This document shows, one piece after another, positions 16,801-26,733 of a DNA stretch of 46,431 bases. The first letter of the stretch is position 1. Every line of letters starts with the position of its first letter. The notes below the pieces were generated by a model. The model was not told the origin of the DNA. It worked only from the letters and a program-made list of their open reading frames with translations, and searched no databases. Origin of the DNA: a virus; the IMG/VR virus record IMGVR_UViG_3300008120_000384, positions 1 through 46,431 of that record; one strand, given 5' to 3'. A program made the translations under genes and the position numbers.

Positions 16801-19800
16801 CACAAACTTTAGAATCTTATAATTTATTAAGAAGAAATAAATCATTAATTCAAAATGAAACAATTGAATTTATTAATGTAAATTATCCACAATTAAAGTA
16901 TAATAAAGATAAATGTAGACGTGATGTTGGATATATTATTGATGCTATTTCTACTGATTTACTTTATGGTGGTATTGAAAGAAGTGTAACGGCTGGTAAA
17001 TACTATTATGATTATCCATCTGTAGCTACTTCTATTCAAAAAAGAGAAACTTCTGGTGGAATACGATATGCAAAAATTATATCAGATTATATTGTTCAAA
17101 ACATTATTTTAGATACTCCACGTATTATTACAAATGATGAAAAAAATATTAAAGTAACTGCTTTAACAAACACAACTTCATCATTTAGTGGTTCAATATT
17201 AGAGCAAAATTCAATTAGTAGTTCTTTTGGTATTATAGAATCAATTATTAAAAGAGGAACATCTGCTATTCCTTCAATATTAGCACAAAATACTGGATTA
17301 AATTGGAGTGTGGGGTTACCATTAAATGTTAGTAGTGATACTCAAATAACAAATTCTTTCATATCACCAGATGAAGTTGAAAAGATTGGAAGTGGTTTTA
17401 ATGTAGTAACTTCAATACTATTAAATGGTGGAGTTGAACCGGTGTTTACTTCATCTTTAGAAGCACAAATTAAAGTAACTAATAATGAGCAAATAACAGG
17501 TTCAGTTAGTAACCCAACGGCTTTAACATCTTCTATTTCAGCATCATTTGGATATGTTACTGAAATAATTAGTGGTGGTTTAAGTAGAATAAAACCAATA
17601 GTTTCTAACGTAAATGATTTGGTTAAAGTAACTGGAACTACACAGTGGACAAGCGGTGTGGTTGGTACAAATGCACAAACAGCAAGTATTAGTTCATCAT
17701 TTGGTACGGTTATAAACATTATAACCAATGGTACATCAGTATTACCAACATTAGTTCAGAACACATCTGCTAATATTAAAGTAACTGGTACAACCGAATA
17801 CTATTATAGTGGTTCAATTCAGGATATTAATTTTATATCACAATCAATTTCAAAAGTTACTCAAATTATTGAAACAGGTAATGTTGATTTATTTGCTAAA
17901 ACAAATTATTCAGCAACAGCTTCTGGTAAATTTGATGTATATTCTGTAATAAAAAATAATATAGGATTTATTCAAAACGAAACAATAGCATATCTAAGTT
18001 CTTCTTGGGCTGGTTTTGAATATGATGAAGTTAAGTGTAAAAGAGATATTGGTTTAATCATAAGTGGTGCGGCTGAAGACCTTTTATGGAATGCAAATTC
18101 TGCATCTATTGTAAATGGACAATTCTATTATGAGTATCCATCTCAAGCAACGGATTTCCAATTGGCACAAACTTTAGATGGTATTAACTACGCAAGCCGT
18201 TTGGCACAAAAACTTATAACCAATGGAGTAACGTTTACAGCACCAACAACAGCGGTATCTGCTTCAAACGCTTTATTATTCAATAACAAAGAGTTTATTC
18301 AAAATGAAACTATTGCATACCTAAGTTCGTCTTGGGGTGGATTTGATTATAACGAAACAACTTGTAAGAGAGATGTTGGTTATATTATTGATGCGGTAAG
18401 AACTGACTTAGTTTATGGTGGTAATGAAAGAAGTAGAGTAGCAGGATTATATTATTTCTTATACCCATCACAAGCTACTGGTTCACAATTACTACAAACA
18501 ACCGATGGTATCAAATACGCTAGTAACTTATCACAAAAAATAGTTAGTGGTTCAATATTCCAATCTGCCGATTCTGATAAATTGGAGACAAGTAGATTGA
18601 TGAGAGTGAACAAAGGACTTATAGCTGATGAGGTTGTTGAATATGTATCATCTTCTTGGAGTGGTGTTTATTATAACGAAGCTAAATGTAAAAGAGATGT
18701 TGGGTATATTATAGATGCAGTAAGAACTGATTTGGTATATGGTGGTAATGAAAGAACATCTATTGCAGGTGAATTCTATTACCGATTCCCATCATCAGCA
18801 ACTGTTGGTGGTGTACCTTCGGCAACTCAACAATTAGACCCAACTACAACTGGTATTGAATATGCAAATAGATTAGCACAAAATATAATTCAAAATAAAA
18901 TTTTAACTAATCCGGCAAACGATATTATAAGTGCAGCAGAATTGGTTAGAGAAAATAGAACATTCTTACAAGAAAATGTTATTCAATTTATTTCTGAAAA
19001 TTATCCTAATTTAGATTATTTAGTAGACAAATGCTACAGAGATGTAGGATTTATTGTTGATGGTGTTGTGACGGATTTAGTATATGGTGGTAATGAGAGA
19101 AGTGTAAATTCTGGAAGGTTCTATTTCAAATATGCAAGTAAAGCGATAGACAATCAATTATCAGAAACAGTAGCTGGTATAAATTTTGCTAAAGATTTAT
19201 CTAAACTTATTGCTATTGGTGGTAAAGCTGTTGAAGGTGGTTTTGATAACGTTGCAAAAATTATAGCTAGTGGAAGTTCTACGGCACCTTTATTGGTTAG
19301 TAATACTGAAAATGGTATTAAAGCAACAAATATAAATCAAATTACATCATCTAATAGTGTTATTAATTCTGATAAAACAATTGTATCATCTTCATTTGCT
19401 AACGTAATTAATATAATAGGTAATGGTACGGGTTCTATACCAACTATTGTTTCTTCATCATTCAAAGGTGTTATTATCGGTTCTGGTTCACAAATAACAT
19501 CATCAACTACACCATTTATATCTGAAAGAAATAAAGTTACTTCTGGATTTGATACTGTAATCAATATTATAGGAAATGGATTATCTGTATTACCAACTTT
19601 ATTTACAAATACAAGCGGTTCAATAAGAAGAACTAATGATATTCAATTTACATCAACTGCATCAATATCTCAAACTTATATAAATAATTCAAATACTGCA
19701 TTTAATATAGTATTGAACATTGTACAAAATGGAACCGGTTCTATTCCAACTTTGATAAAAAATGTAAATGGATTAGTAAAAATAACAAATACAAATCAAT

Positions 19801-22800
19801 ATACAGCATCAATGGCTGTATCATCTTCTAGAATCAATAGTATTACAGGAAGTTTTGATACTATAATAAGAATTCTTAATGAAGGAACTGGAAGTTTACC
19901 TAATATTATTGATAATACTTTTTATAATATTAAGGTAACACCAACTTTACAATTTATATCAGCATCGGCAACAAATACTGAAAGTACGATAATTTCAGAA
20001 TCTATTTCAATTGTAACAAATATTATAGCAAATGGTACAAATGCAAATATAATAAGTGCATCTTTAACTTTACCAACTTCTTCATATACAACATTAACAA
20101 ATGATACTAATAAGTGGAAGGCATATAATATAGTTAAAAATAATTTATCATTTATTCAAGACGAAGCAATAGCTTATTTAAGTTCTTCTTGGTCAACAGC
20201 TTCTTATAATGAAGAAAAATGTAGAAGGGATATTGGATTAATTATAAGTGGTGCTTTGGAAGATTTAGTTTGGAACTCAAATTCAGCATCAGTAGTAAAT
20301 GGTAAGTTCTATTATGAGTATCCATCCCAAGCGCAAGGTGCACAATTAAATCAAACTTTAGATGGTGTATTTTACGCAAGTAAATTAGCACAAAAAATTG
20401 CAAAAGGAATAGAATTTAGTTTACCTAATTCTCAATCTTTAATTGCATATGATTTATTAGTTAATAATAAAGATTTAATTCAAAAAGAAACAATAGAATA
20501 TATAAGTTCTTCTTGGAGTTCGCATTTATATTCAGAATCTATTTGTAAGAGAGATGTTGGATACATTATAGATTCAATTGCCACCGATATAAAATGGGGT
20601 GGTAATGAAAGAACTGTAAAATCAGGGGTTTATTATTATCTATATCCATCTGAAGCTACGGGCTCTCAAATTGAAGAAACTGTAACTGGAATAACATATG
20701 CAAAAAATATATCTGATAAAATATTAAGAAATAATTTATTACAAAAAGTTTCTCAAAATAAACTTCAAACTAAAGAGTTAATATTCAAAAACAAAAACTT
20801 TATAGCTAATGAAGTTGTAGAATATGTATCAGCTAGTTGGAATGGATTTGAATATAATGAAACAACTTGTAAGAGAGATGTTGGTTATATATTAGATGCG
20901 GTTATTACAGATGTAGTTTATGGTGGTAATGAAAGAAGTTCCGAAGCTGGAAGATATTATTATTTATATCCATCTCAAGCAACAACAACACAATTAGGAC
21001 CAACTTTAAGTGGAATACGATACGCTAAAGGAATGGTTGAACAATTATTAAAAAATAGTGTATTTGTAACTGCATCTTTATCAAGACAAACTGCATATCA
21101 ATTATTATTAGATAACAAACAATTAATCCAAAACGAAACAATTACTTTTGTAAGTTCTTCTTGGAGCATGTTTAACTACAATGAAGCTAGTTGTAGTAGA
21201 GATACTGGTTATATTGTAGATGCGGTAGCAACTGATATTCTTTATGGTGGAAATGAAAGAGTAAGAGAAGCTGGTGAGTACTATTACTTATATCCTTCAT
21301 TAGCAACTGTTGAGGGTGATGGTAATGAGTCTGGACAATTAGACCAAACTTTGGATGGAATTAAGTACGCTAAAGGATTATCACAAAAGATTGTATCTAA
21401 CACATTATTAGAATCCCCAACAACATCAAGCCTAACTGCTTGGACATTGTTAAGACAAAATAAACCACTAATTCAGGCTGAAACTATTGCATACCTAAGT
21501 TCTTCTTGGACAGGTGTAGATGGATTCTACTATAATGAAGCTAGTTGCTCCAGAGATGTGGCTTACATCGTAGATAATGTAGCAACTGATGTTCTATATG
21601 GTGGTAATGAGAGAAGTTCTAAAGCAGGAGAATACTATTATCTATATCCATCTAAGGCAATAGTTGGTGGAGTACCTTCTCAAAATGCACAAAAAGACCA
21701 AACTGTTCAAGGTGTAAGATTTGCTGCTGGTGTTGCACAAAATGTAATATCAAATCTAATATTAACACAACCAACTGAATTTGTATCATCTTCTGTTGAG
21801 TTGATGAGAAAAAATAGAACATTCATACAAAATGAAACTATTCAATTTGTAGATGCATTCTATCCAAATTTAAGATATAATAGAGAAAAGTGTAGAAGGG
21901 ATGTTGGATATATTGTTGATAACATTACAACCGATTTGTGGTATGGTGGAAATGAAAGAAGTATAATAGCTGGTGATTATTATTATCGTTATCCTTCATT
22001 AGCAACTAAGCAAGAGCAAGTTGCTGAAACTGTAGCTGGTGTAAATTATGCAAAAGCTGTTGCTAAAGCTGTAGTTCAAAATATTGTACTATCTTCACCT
22101 ATATTAACTTCAAATGTTGATGGAAATATTAAATTTAATAATATAAATCAATATCTATCATCATCATTAAATGCAAGTAGTACGGAAGTAACAAAGATTA
22201 GTTCATCATTTGCTATTGTAACTAATATAATAGAAAATGGATTAGATTCTTTGCCAACAATTATATCAAATAATGAAGGATTAATTAAAGTAACAAATCA
22301 AAACACAATTACATCAGCAAGTTCAGCAACATCAGTTGAGGTTGGTATTGTAACTGCATCATTTGGATTAATTAGAGATATTATTTATTGGGGTTCAGCT
22401 TCAGTACCTGATTCATTAGTTAATAATTTCCAATACGGATTTGAATTACAAACTCCAACTTTGTGGAATATATCTTCTTATACTCAATCTTTAGGAGTTG
22501 GAGCTTATAATGAGCAAACAGCAAGTATTAGTTCTTCATTTGGAAGTATAATAAATATTATTAATAATGGTACAGGTTCTATACCATCTTTAGTAGCAAA
22601 TACATCAGCAAGTGTAAACGTAAACGGTATAGTTCCATTTACTTCAACAACTTCTGGTTCTGAACTACAAAAAAATAGAATTGCAAACTTGTTTGGTATT
22701 GTTATGAGTATTGTTGAAAATGGAACTAATTCAATTCCAACATTAATATCAAACACTTCATCATCTATAAAAGTAACACAAACACCACAAATAATAAGTG

Positions 22801-25800
22801 GAAGTGCTGCTGATAGATTGCAAGCAAGATTAGTATCTTCTTCGTTTGGATTGGTAATAGATGTTTTATTGAATAGTGGTTCTCAAACAATGATAACTGG
22901 TAGTTTAATACCAAATACAAATCCAAAGATTACATCTGCATATAATTTGTTAGTAAGTAATTCTCAGATGATTATTGATGAAACAATAACATTTATGAGT
23001 TCATCTTGGTCAACATTTGATTATAACCAATCTAAGTGTGAAAGAGATTTAGGATTAATTATTAGTGGAGCTGCATTCGACCTTTTATATGGTGGTAATT
23101 CAGCATCTTTAGTAAATGGTAAGTTTTATTTTGAATCGGCATCAGCAGCAACAGGTTCTCAATTAGACCAAACTATAACAGCAATTAAATACGCTGGTGG
23201 AATTGCTCAGAAGGTTGTTAGAAATATAGAATTAGTAACAGCTTCATTGGAAACATCAGCATCTTATGTATCATTAATTAAGAACAAAGGATTTATTCAA
23301 TCTGAATCAATAGCATATGTAAGTTCTTCTTGGGAAGGATTTGAATATAACGAAGCAAGTTGTAGTAGAGATATTGGATACATTATAGATGCCGTGGCAA
23401 CTGACCTATTATATGGTGGTAATGAAAGAAGTATTGTGGCTGGAAGATATTATTATGATTTCCCATCACAAGCTACTTCAACGCAATTAGAACCAACATT
23501 GACTGGTGTAAGATTCGCTAAAGGAACGGCAATGAATGTAGTTGTTAATAAGCAATTCTTCTCACCAAATTCAAATAACCAAACGGCTTATAACTTAATC
23601 AAAGATAATAAGGAGTTCATTCAGGAAGAAACTGTGGCATTTGTAAACGCTAAATACCCTGAATTGGATTACATTGAATCTAAGTGTAGACGTGATGTTG
23701 GATATATTGTAGATGCCGTAGCAACTGACCTTTTATATGGTGGAAATGAAAGAAGTAATAAAGCTGGTGAATTCTATTATTTATATCCTTCATTGGCAAC
23801 TGAAAATGAGCAAGTAGTTGAAACAACAACTGCTGTTGATTATGCTAGAAGATTAACCGAACAAATAATTAATAGCCAACTAATACCAAAACCACAAATA
23901 ATACCAAATGGTGGCACTCCATCAACTGATATTAATGTAATAGCAACACACGATTTGTTATTGGTAAATAAACCATTCATTCAGGCTGAAACAGTTGCAT
24001 ACGTTTCATCTTCTTGGGTTGGTTTCCAATACAATGAAGCAAGTTGTAGTAGAGATGTTGGTTTCTTAATTGATGCCGTAGCAACGGATGTATTATATGG
24101 CGGTAATCAAAGTAGCGCTCACGCAGCATTGGTATATTTTGAAACAGCATCAGCAGCAACTGGTTCACAATTAGAACCGACTGTAGATGCTATTGATTAC
24201 GCAGCTGGATTAGCAACTAAAGTTATTCAAAACTTAACATTTGTAACAGCTTCACAAATAGTATCCGCATCGGTTGAATTGTTGAGAAACAATAGATACT
24301 TCATACAATCCGAATCTTTATCATATTTGGATGCAGCATGGAGTACATTTGTTTATGATAAAGAAAAATGCAAGAGAGATATTGGTCATATAGTAGATGC
24401 AGCAGCAACTGACCTTTTATATGGTGGTAACGAAAGAAGTGTAACTAGCGGTGAGTTTTATTATAGATATCCATCTAAAGCAACTTTATTAGGTGATGGT
24501 GATGGTGTTGGTCAATTAAAACAAACTATTGATGGTATTAATTACGCAAGTAGAATTTCACAAAAAGTTGCACAAAAAACACAATTCGTAACAGCATCAT
24601 TAGAAGCATCCGCATCATTTGATTTATTGAGAAAAAACAAAGCATTTATTGCAGCGGAAACAATAGAATATGTATCTTCTTCTTGGAGTACTGTTTATTA
24701 CAATCAAGCAAGTTGTTCTCGTGATGTAGGTTATTTAATAGATGCAGCAGCAACTGATGTATTATATGGTGGACAAGAGAGAAGTGTAATAGCTGGTAAC
24801 TTCTATTACTTATTCCCATCAAAAGCAACAAACGCTGGAGTTCCATCCGAACAAAACCAATTAGACCCAACTTTAACTGGTGTAAGATATGCTGGTAGAT
24901 TGGCTAAGAAGGTTGTGGTAAATCCAACATTTGTGGAAGCTTCTGGTTCAGCAATTGGTGGTAGTAAATTATTAAAACTTAACAAATCTCTTATACAAAA
25001 AGAAACAATTACATTCTTGAGTTCGTCTTGGAGTACACTTCAATACAACGAAGCAAGTTGTTCTCGTGATGTAGGATTTATAATTGATGCGGTAAGAACT
25101 GATTTAGTTTATGGTGGTAACGAAAGAAGTATTCAAGCAGGTTCATACTATTATTACATCCCATCAGTTGCAATTAAAGAATCTTATACTGATAACGGAC
25201 AAGTTGGACAGAAAAAACAAACTGTTGATGGTATAAACTTTGCAAGAGGTATTTCTGAAAAAATTGTATCACAAACTCAATTACTAAGACCAGGAACTAG
25301 AAGAATTCAGGCGGTTGATAGATTAAGAAACGCTAAAGAAGAATTAAAACAAAGAGCAATTGGATATACAAATGGAGCATTCCCTTACTTAGTTTATAAC
25401 GAAGCAAGTTGTAGTAGAGATACTGGATTAATTGTGGATGCTTGTTGTACTGATTTGTTCTATGGTGGTAACGAAAGAGCAATAGCAGCTGCATCATCTT
25501 ACTATAATGGACAATTCGGAAGTGCACAAGCAGTAATTTCTTCTCAAAAATTAGAGACTTTGGAAACTAATAGATATTTAAGGACAAGAGCTGAGTTTAT
25601 AGCAGCTGGTGCTCCATTAGAATCATTTGGTTCTCTGATTGTAGCAACTGGTATTGACTACTCTTATAATGGTGCAGGTGTGACGTTTAAGGCGTTACCA
25701 CCAAATCAGGGTGGTAGTGGTGTTGCGGACCCAAGATTTGAAATTACCGAATTGGGTGGTGGTAGAATATTCTTCACATCTGGTAACCAAGATGGTGACT

Positions 25801-26720
25801 TTAGAATTGGTACTGGTTTAAGTATTAATCAGGCAACTGGTACTCTTGTGGGTAGAACATTTAGTAAATCTCTATTCTCATTAGTAACTCCGTCAACTAT
25901 TATTCTATCAGCACAAATTACTAATAATGGTGGTGATACTAAACCTGTAAGTATTTTTGTAACATCAAATAGAGAGTTGCCTGTACCATCTTTTGAAGGA
26001 TTGTATGTTGGTAATGAATTTTATAGTTCATCAATTTCACTGGCAAATTTTAGCGGAAGTTTTTCTAGTGCATCTGCTTTATTAACACTTAATAGACAAT
26101 TCATAAGAAAAGAAGTTGCGGCATATACTTCTTTTCAAAATAATTTACAAGAAACTCCATTTTCTTTTACATCATCTAGATTTGAAAATTATGCTTTGGA
26201 TGCAACCGATGCAATAGCATATGATATTAAAAATTCAAAAAATATAAGAACTGATAAAACTGCAAAATCTTATTTTACAAAAAATGGTATTAATATTATA
26301 AAAACAACATATATCGAAGAATATTCATCATCTTTATTTGCTTTGGATTATGTTGGAGAATTGGCAGCACAAATTATAAAAAATGAATCTGTAACGGGTT
26401 CATCTGAAGTAGGAAGGTTATATCAAACAGCAGTTACACAATCTTTTAATGGCGATTATGCAATAACGGGTTCAGCACTAAGTAGTTCTGTTTATTTAAT
26501 TAACGAATTATTGGGTGTAATACGAAATACAATAGAAAATCCAAATTTAGTAGCACAGCCGCCTGTTCAATTAGTAACAAATGTAACAATTCCTACATCC
26601 GATTCACTTTCACCGGTAGTTGCTGGTAAACTTGTATTGGAAGATGGTTATGGTTTCATAGTTTCCGGCTCTCCAGAATTGAGTGTTATTCTTTCAGTTC
26701 TTGAATCTGCGAATGAATAA
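13863..26720 (+). CDS. Giant virion protein, 4285 residues: beta-helix head and 21 CxRD/YGGN domains
   Basis: One uninterrupted frame of 4285 codons. Residues 1-110 are fibre-like. Residues 111-361 look like a right-handed beta helix of the pectin-lyase type (YVSSTDGDDNNDG, then PLRTIKRAAALA). Residues 620-728 form a cupredoxin-like domain that has lost its copper ligands. Residues about 775-3880 hold 21 copies of a domain with core C-x-RD-(V/I)-GYI-DAV-TDL-YGGNERS, in four blocks separated by SSSFG-type repeats. Residues 3920-4030 (GRIFFTSGNQDGDFRIG) are a domain I recall from cyanophage virion proteins. Such RD/YGGN domains occur in large structural proteins of marine T4-like phages. A tail-fibre, whisker or baseplate adhesin is likely. 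The gene starts within the stop of the preceding gene and has no terminator I can see. Confidence 0.85.
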   Translation: MARLIPRKQIEEQQDISASLLIRENVYVGNDAVISGSLFVSKSFFFGNDTGSKNEITGSVFLTGSLTVDGQLIFAGPEAILSATASNALLSVDTQRYAGILAKDFGANVPTLYVSSTDGDDNNDGRTIQYPLRTIKRAAALAQPGYDGRYGFDTGSIFNGYVIKVQAGTYLEDNPVILPANTTIWGAGLRITKINAKNPEQDLFYVNSGCYIAEVTMGGLRLWPDQINPERGFAVAFQPGAFITTSPYVQNCSQISNQENSFTELYEQIPPGGGGLYVNGDVINPDSPLASMVLDAYTQISPNGVGCLVNGRGFIQLVSFFNNFSYYAIRVNNGGHATLNNSNISFGLYGMYASGSRLISGSGGNTEARDRVRASWSVVVDVLNRGLDALPEITTLNTAEGIRATLPLDYPQLYLSGSDIALTPTTTTIEEVSADFKLVSEIVDKGPKNFPTLLAKSSNKGYGFESPYNILGDTQFTSSIASASAWELNQISASFGAILGIFANGTGSYDFRANTSASIKKTSGSPTSPAISITNEITSSVSSSFDTIIDIIKNGTLVIPKITSSNAAAIKIGEVEQFTTGVSSSLSTINSVSASFSLIYKILDKGTGSVILPIPNDHKFNYTITNNGSSSYQWQGVGVNPTITLYRGSTYKFYVSASLGQSGVVYPFFIRTKPLSGISDQFDYDKGVINNGDSIGNITFTVPYDAPNELYYVAQNTSLMSGKFHIINNSATPFDLISNTLTYPLVVSGSDEASNDVDIINAYDILTENIPFIQEETIRFVSSSWSDFEYNEQTCRRDIGYIVEAVAGDLLYGGNEKSVTAGRLYYEVPSTATTTQKDPTLTAVKYAAGMASKLLNNVTFVEPNNIREAAAQSIMSSREFIQNETIAFLSSSWSNFSYNETKCKRDVGYILDAVATDTLYGGNERSAKAGEFYYLYPSLAIVEGDGDSEGQLGQTLDGIRYAAGITTNIIAGKTFQSAPTQTLESYNLLRRNKSLIQNETIEFINVNYPQLKYNKDKCRRDVGYIIDAISTDLLYGGIERSVTAGKYYYDYPSVATSIQKRETSGGIRYAKIISDYIVQNIILDTPRIITNDEKNIKVTALTNTTSSFSGSILEQNSISSSFGIIESIIKRGTSAIPSILAQNTGLNWSVGLPLNVSSDTQITNSFISPDEVEKIGSGFNVVTSILLNGGVEPVFTSSLEAQIKVTNNEQITGSVSNPTALTSSISASFGYVTEIISGGLSRIKPIVSNVNDLVKVTGTTQWTSGVVGTNAQTASISSSFGTVINIITNGTSVLPTLVQNTSANIKVTGTTEYYYSGSIQDINFISQSISKVTQIIETGNVDLFAKTNYSATASGKFDVYSVIKNNIGFIQNETIAYLSSSWAGFEYDEVKCKRDIGLIISGAAEDLLWNANSASIVNGQFYYEYPSQATDFQLAQTLDGINYASRLAQKLITNGVTFTAPTTAVSASNALLFNNKEFIQNETIAYLSSSWGGFDYNETTCKRDVGYIIDAVRTDLVYGGNERSRVAGLYYFLYPSQATGSQLLQTTDGIKYASNLSQKIVSGSIFQSADSDKLETSRLMRVNKGLIADEVVEYVSSSWSGVYYNEAKCKRDVGYIIDAVRTDLVYGGNERTSIAGEFYYRFPSSATVGGVPSATQQLDPTTTGIEYANRLAQNIIQNKILTNPANDIISAAELVRENRTFLQENVIQFISENYPNLDYLVDKCYRDVGFIVDGVVTDLVYGGNERSVNSGRFYFKYASKAIDNQLSETVAGINFAKDLSKLIAIGGKAVEGGFDNVAKIIASGSSTAPLLVSNTENGIKATNINQITSSNSVINSDKTIVSSSFANVINIIGNGTGSIPTIVSSSFKGVIIGSGSQITSSTTPFISERNKVTSGFDTVINIIGNGLSVLPTLFTNTSGSIRRTNDIQFTSTASISQTYINNSNTAFNIVLNIVQNGTGSIPTLIKNVNGLVKITNTNQYTASMAVSSSRINSITGSFDTIIRILNEGTGSLPNIIDNTFYNIKVTPTLQFISASATNTESTIISESISIVTNIIANGTNANIISASLTLPTSSYTTLTNDTNKWKAYNIVKNNLSFIQDEAIAYLSSSWSTASYNEEKCRRDIGLIISGALEDLVWNSNSASVVNGKFYYEYPSQAQGAQLNQTLDGVFYASKLAQKIAKGIEFSLPNSQSLIAYDLLVNNKDLIQKETIEYISSSWSSHLYSESICKRDVGYIIDSIATDIKWGGNERTVKSGVYYYLYPSEATGSQIEETVTGITYAKNISDKILRNNLLQKVSQNKLQTKELIFKNKNFIANEVVEYVSASWNGFEYNETTCKRDVGYILDAVITDVVYGGNERSSEAGRYYYLYPSQATTTQLGPTLSGIRYAKGMVEQLLKNSVFVTASLSRQTAYQLLLDNKQLIQNETITFVSSSWSMFNYNEASCSRDTGYIVDAVATDILYGGNERVREAGEYYYLYPSLATVEGDGNESGQLDQTLDGIKYAKGLSQKIVSNTLLESPTTSSLTAWTLLRQNKPLIQAETIAYLSSSWTGVDGFYYNEASCSRDVAYIVDNVATDVLYGGNERSSKAGEYYYLYPSKAIVGGVPSQNAQKDQTVQGVRFAAGVAQNVISNLILTQPTEFVSSSVELMRKNRTFIQNETIQFVDAFYPNLRYNREKCRRDVGYIVDNITTDLWYGGNERSIIAGDYYYRYPSLATKQEQVAETVAGVNYAKAVAKAVVQNIVLSSPILTSNVDGNIKFNNINQYLSSSLNASSTEVTKISSSFAIVTNIIENGLDSLPTIISNNEGLIKVTNQNTITSASSATSVEVGIVTASFGLIRDIIYWGSASVPDSLVNNFQYGFELQTPTLWNISSYTQSLGVGAYNEQTASISSSFGSIINIINNGTGSIPSLVANTSASVNVNGIVPFTSTTSGSELQKNRIANLFGIVMSIVENGTNSIPTLISNTSSSIKVTQTPQIISGSAADRLQARLVSSSFGLVIDVLLNSGSQTMITGSLIPNTNPKITSAYNLLVSNSQMIIDETITFMSSSWSTFDYNQSKCERDLGLIISGAAFDLLYGGNSASLVNGKFYFESASAATGSQLDQTITAIKYAGGIAQKVVRNIELVTASLETSASYVSLIKNKGFIQSESIAYVSSSWEGFEYNEASCSRDIGYIIDAVATDLLYGGNERSIVAGRYYYDFPSQATSTQLEPTLTGVRFAKGTAMNVVVNKQFFSPNSNNQTAYNLIKDNKEFIQEETVAFVNAKYPELDYIESKCRRDVGYIVDAVATDLLYGGNERSNKAGEFYYLYPSLATENEQVVETTTAVDYARRLTEQIINSQLIPKPQIIPNGGTPSTDINVIATHDLLLVNKPFIQAETVAYVSSSWVGFQYNEASCSRDVGFLIDAVATDVLYGGNQSSAHAALVYFETASAATGSQLEPTVDAIDYAAGLATKVIQNLTFVTASQIVSASVELLRNNRYFIQSESLSYLDAAWSTFVYDKEKCKRDIGHIVDAAATDLLYGGNERSVTSGEFYYRYPSKATLLGDGDGVGQLKQTIDGINYASRISQKVAQKTQFVTASLEASASFDLLRKNKAFIAAETIEYVSSSWSTVYYNQASCSRDVGYLIDAAATDVLYGGQERSVIAGNFYYLFPSKATNAGVPSEQNQLDPTLTGVRYAGRLAKKVVVNPTFVEASGSAIGGSKLLKLNKSLIQKETITFLSSSWSTLQYNEASCSRDVGFIIDAVRTDLVYGGNERSIQAGSYYYYIPSVAIKESYTDNGQVGQKKQTVDGINFARGISEKIVSQTQLLRPGTRRIQAVDRLRNAKEELKQRAIGYTNGAFPYLVYNEASCSRDTGLIVDACCTDLFYGGNERAIAAASSYYNGQFGSAQAVISSQKLETLETNRYLRTRAEFIAAGAPLESFGSLIVATGIDYSYNGAGVTFKALPPNQGGSGVADPRFEITELGGGRIFFTSGNQDGDFRIGTGLSINQATGTLVGRTFSKSLFSLVTPSTIILSAQITNNGGDTKPVSIFVTSNRELPVPSFEGLYVGNEFYSSSISLANFSGSFSSASALLTLNRQFIRKEVAAYTSFQNNLQETPFSFTSSRFENYALDATDAIAYDIKNSKNIRTDKTAKSYFTKNGINIIKTTYIEEYSSSLFALDYVGELAAQIIKNESVTGSSEVGRLYQTAVTQSFNGDYAITGSALSSSVYLINELLGVIRNTIENPNLVAQPPVQLVTNVTIPTSDSLSPVVAGKLVLEDGYGFIVSGSPELSVILSVLESANE
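15120..15700 (+). repeat. SSSFG-type spacer repeats, set 1
   Basis: Two or three copies of a short unit of the form (S)SSF-x-x-I-x-x-I-I-x-N-G-T followed by a strand ending near a Pro. They precede the degenerate cupredoxin-like domain and the first block of RD/YGGN domains. Boundaries are approximate. Confidence 0.6.
17180..17890 (+). repeat. SSSFG-type spacer repeats, set 2
   Basis: Four or five units such as SSSFGIIESIIKRGTSAIP and SSSFGTVINIITNGTSVLP separate RD/YGGN blocks 1 and 2. Each unit ends with a strand like NIKVTGTT. Boundaries are approximate. Confidence 0.65.
19230..20060 (+). repeat. SSSFG-type spacer repeats, set 3
   Basis: Five or six units such as SSSFANVINIIGNGTGSIP and TGSFDTIIRILNEGTGSLP separate RD/YGGN blocks 2 and 3. 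The overall boundary length is close to that of sets 2 and 4. Confidence 0.65.
22110..22920 (+). repeat. SSSFG-type spacer repeats, set 4
   Basis: Five units such as SSSFAIVTNIIENGLDSLP and SSSFGSIINIINNGTGSIP separate RD/YGGN blocks 3 and 4. One unit carries an aromatic variant (YWGSASVPD). Confidence 0.65.
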
Positions 26721-26733
26721 CGATATATATCAT

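Larger units (their letters stand above)
16186..25520 (+). repeat. Array of 21 RD/YGGN domain repeats in four blocks
   Basis: Each unit runs from (I)Q-x-ETI-x-Y-SSSW through Y-N-E-x-x-C-x-RD-VG to YGGNERS, AG-x-YYY-YPS and a helical tail. Codons for the conserved Cys begin at 16245, 16569, 16914 | 18036, 18363, 18687, 19032 | 20220, 20544, 20868, 21192, 21546, 21891 | 23037, 23361, 23685, 24045, 24369, 24714, 25059, 25410. Within blocks the spacing is mostly 324 or 345 bases (108 or 115 residues); the 115-residue form has a short Gly/Asp/Pro-rich insert after YPS. Blocks 2, 3 and 4 open with a variant reading GLIISGA with NSAS in place of NERS. Blocks 1, 2 and 3 close with a variant having YPxLxY in place of SSSW. 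Confidence 0.9.

Noticed and set aside
16186-25520. CRISPR-like or satellite array
   Set aside because: Repeats are long, in frame and diverged at synonymous sites, so they are protein domain repeats.
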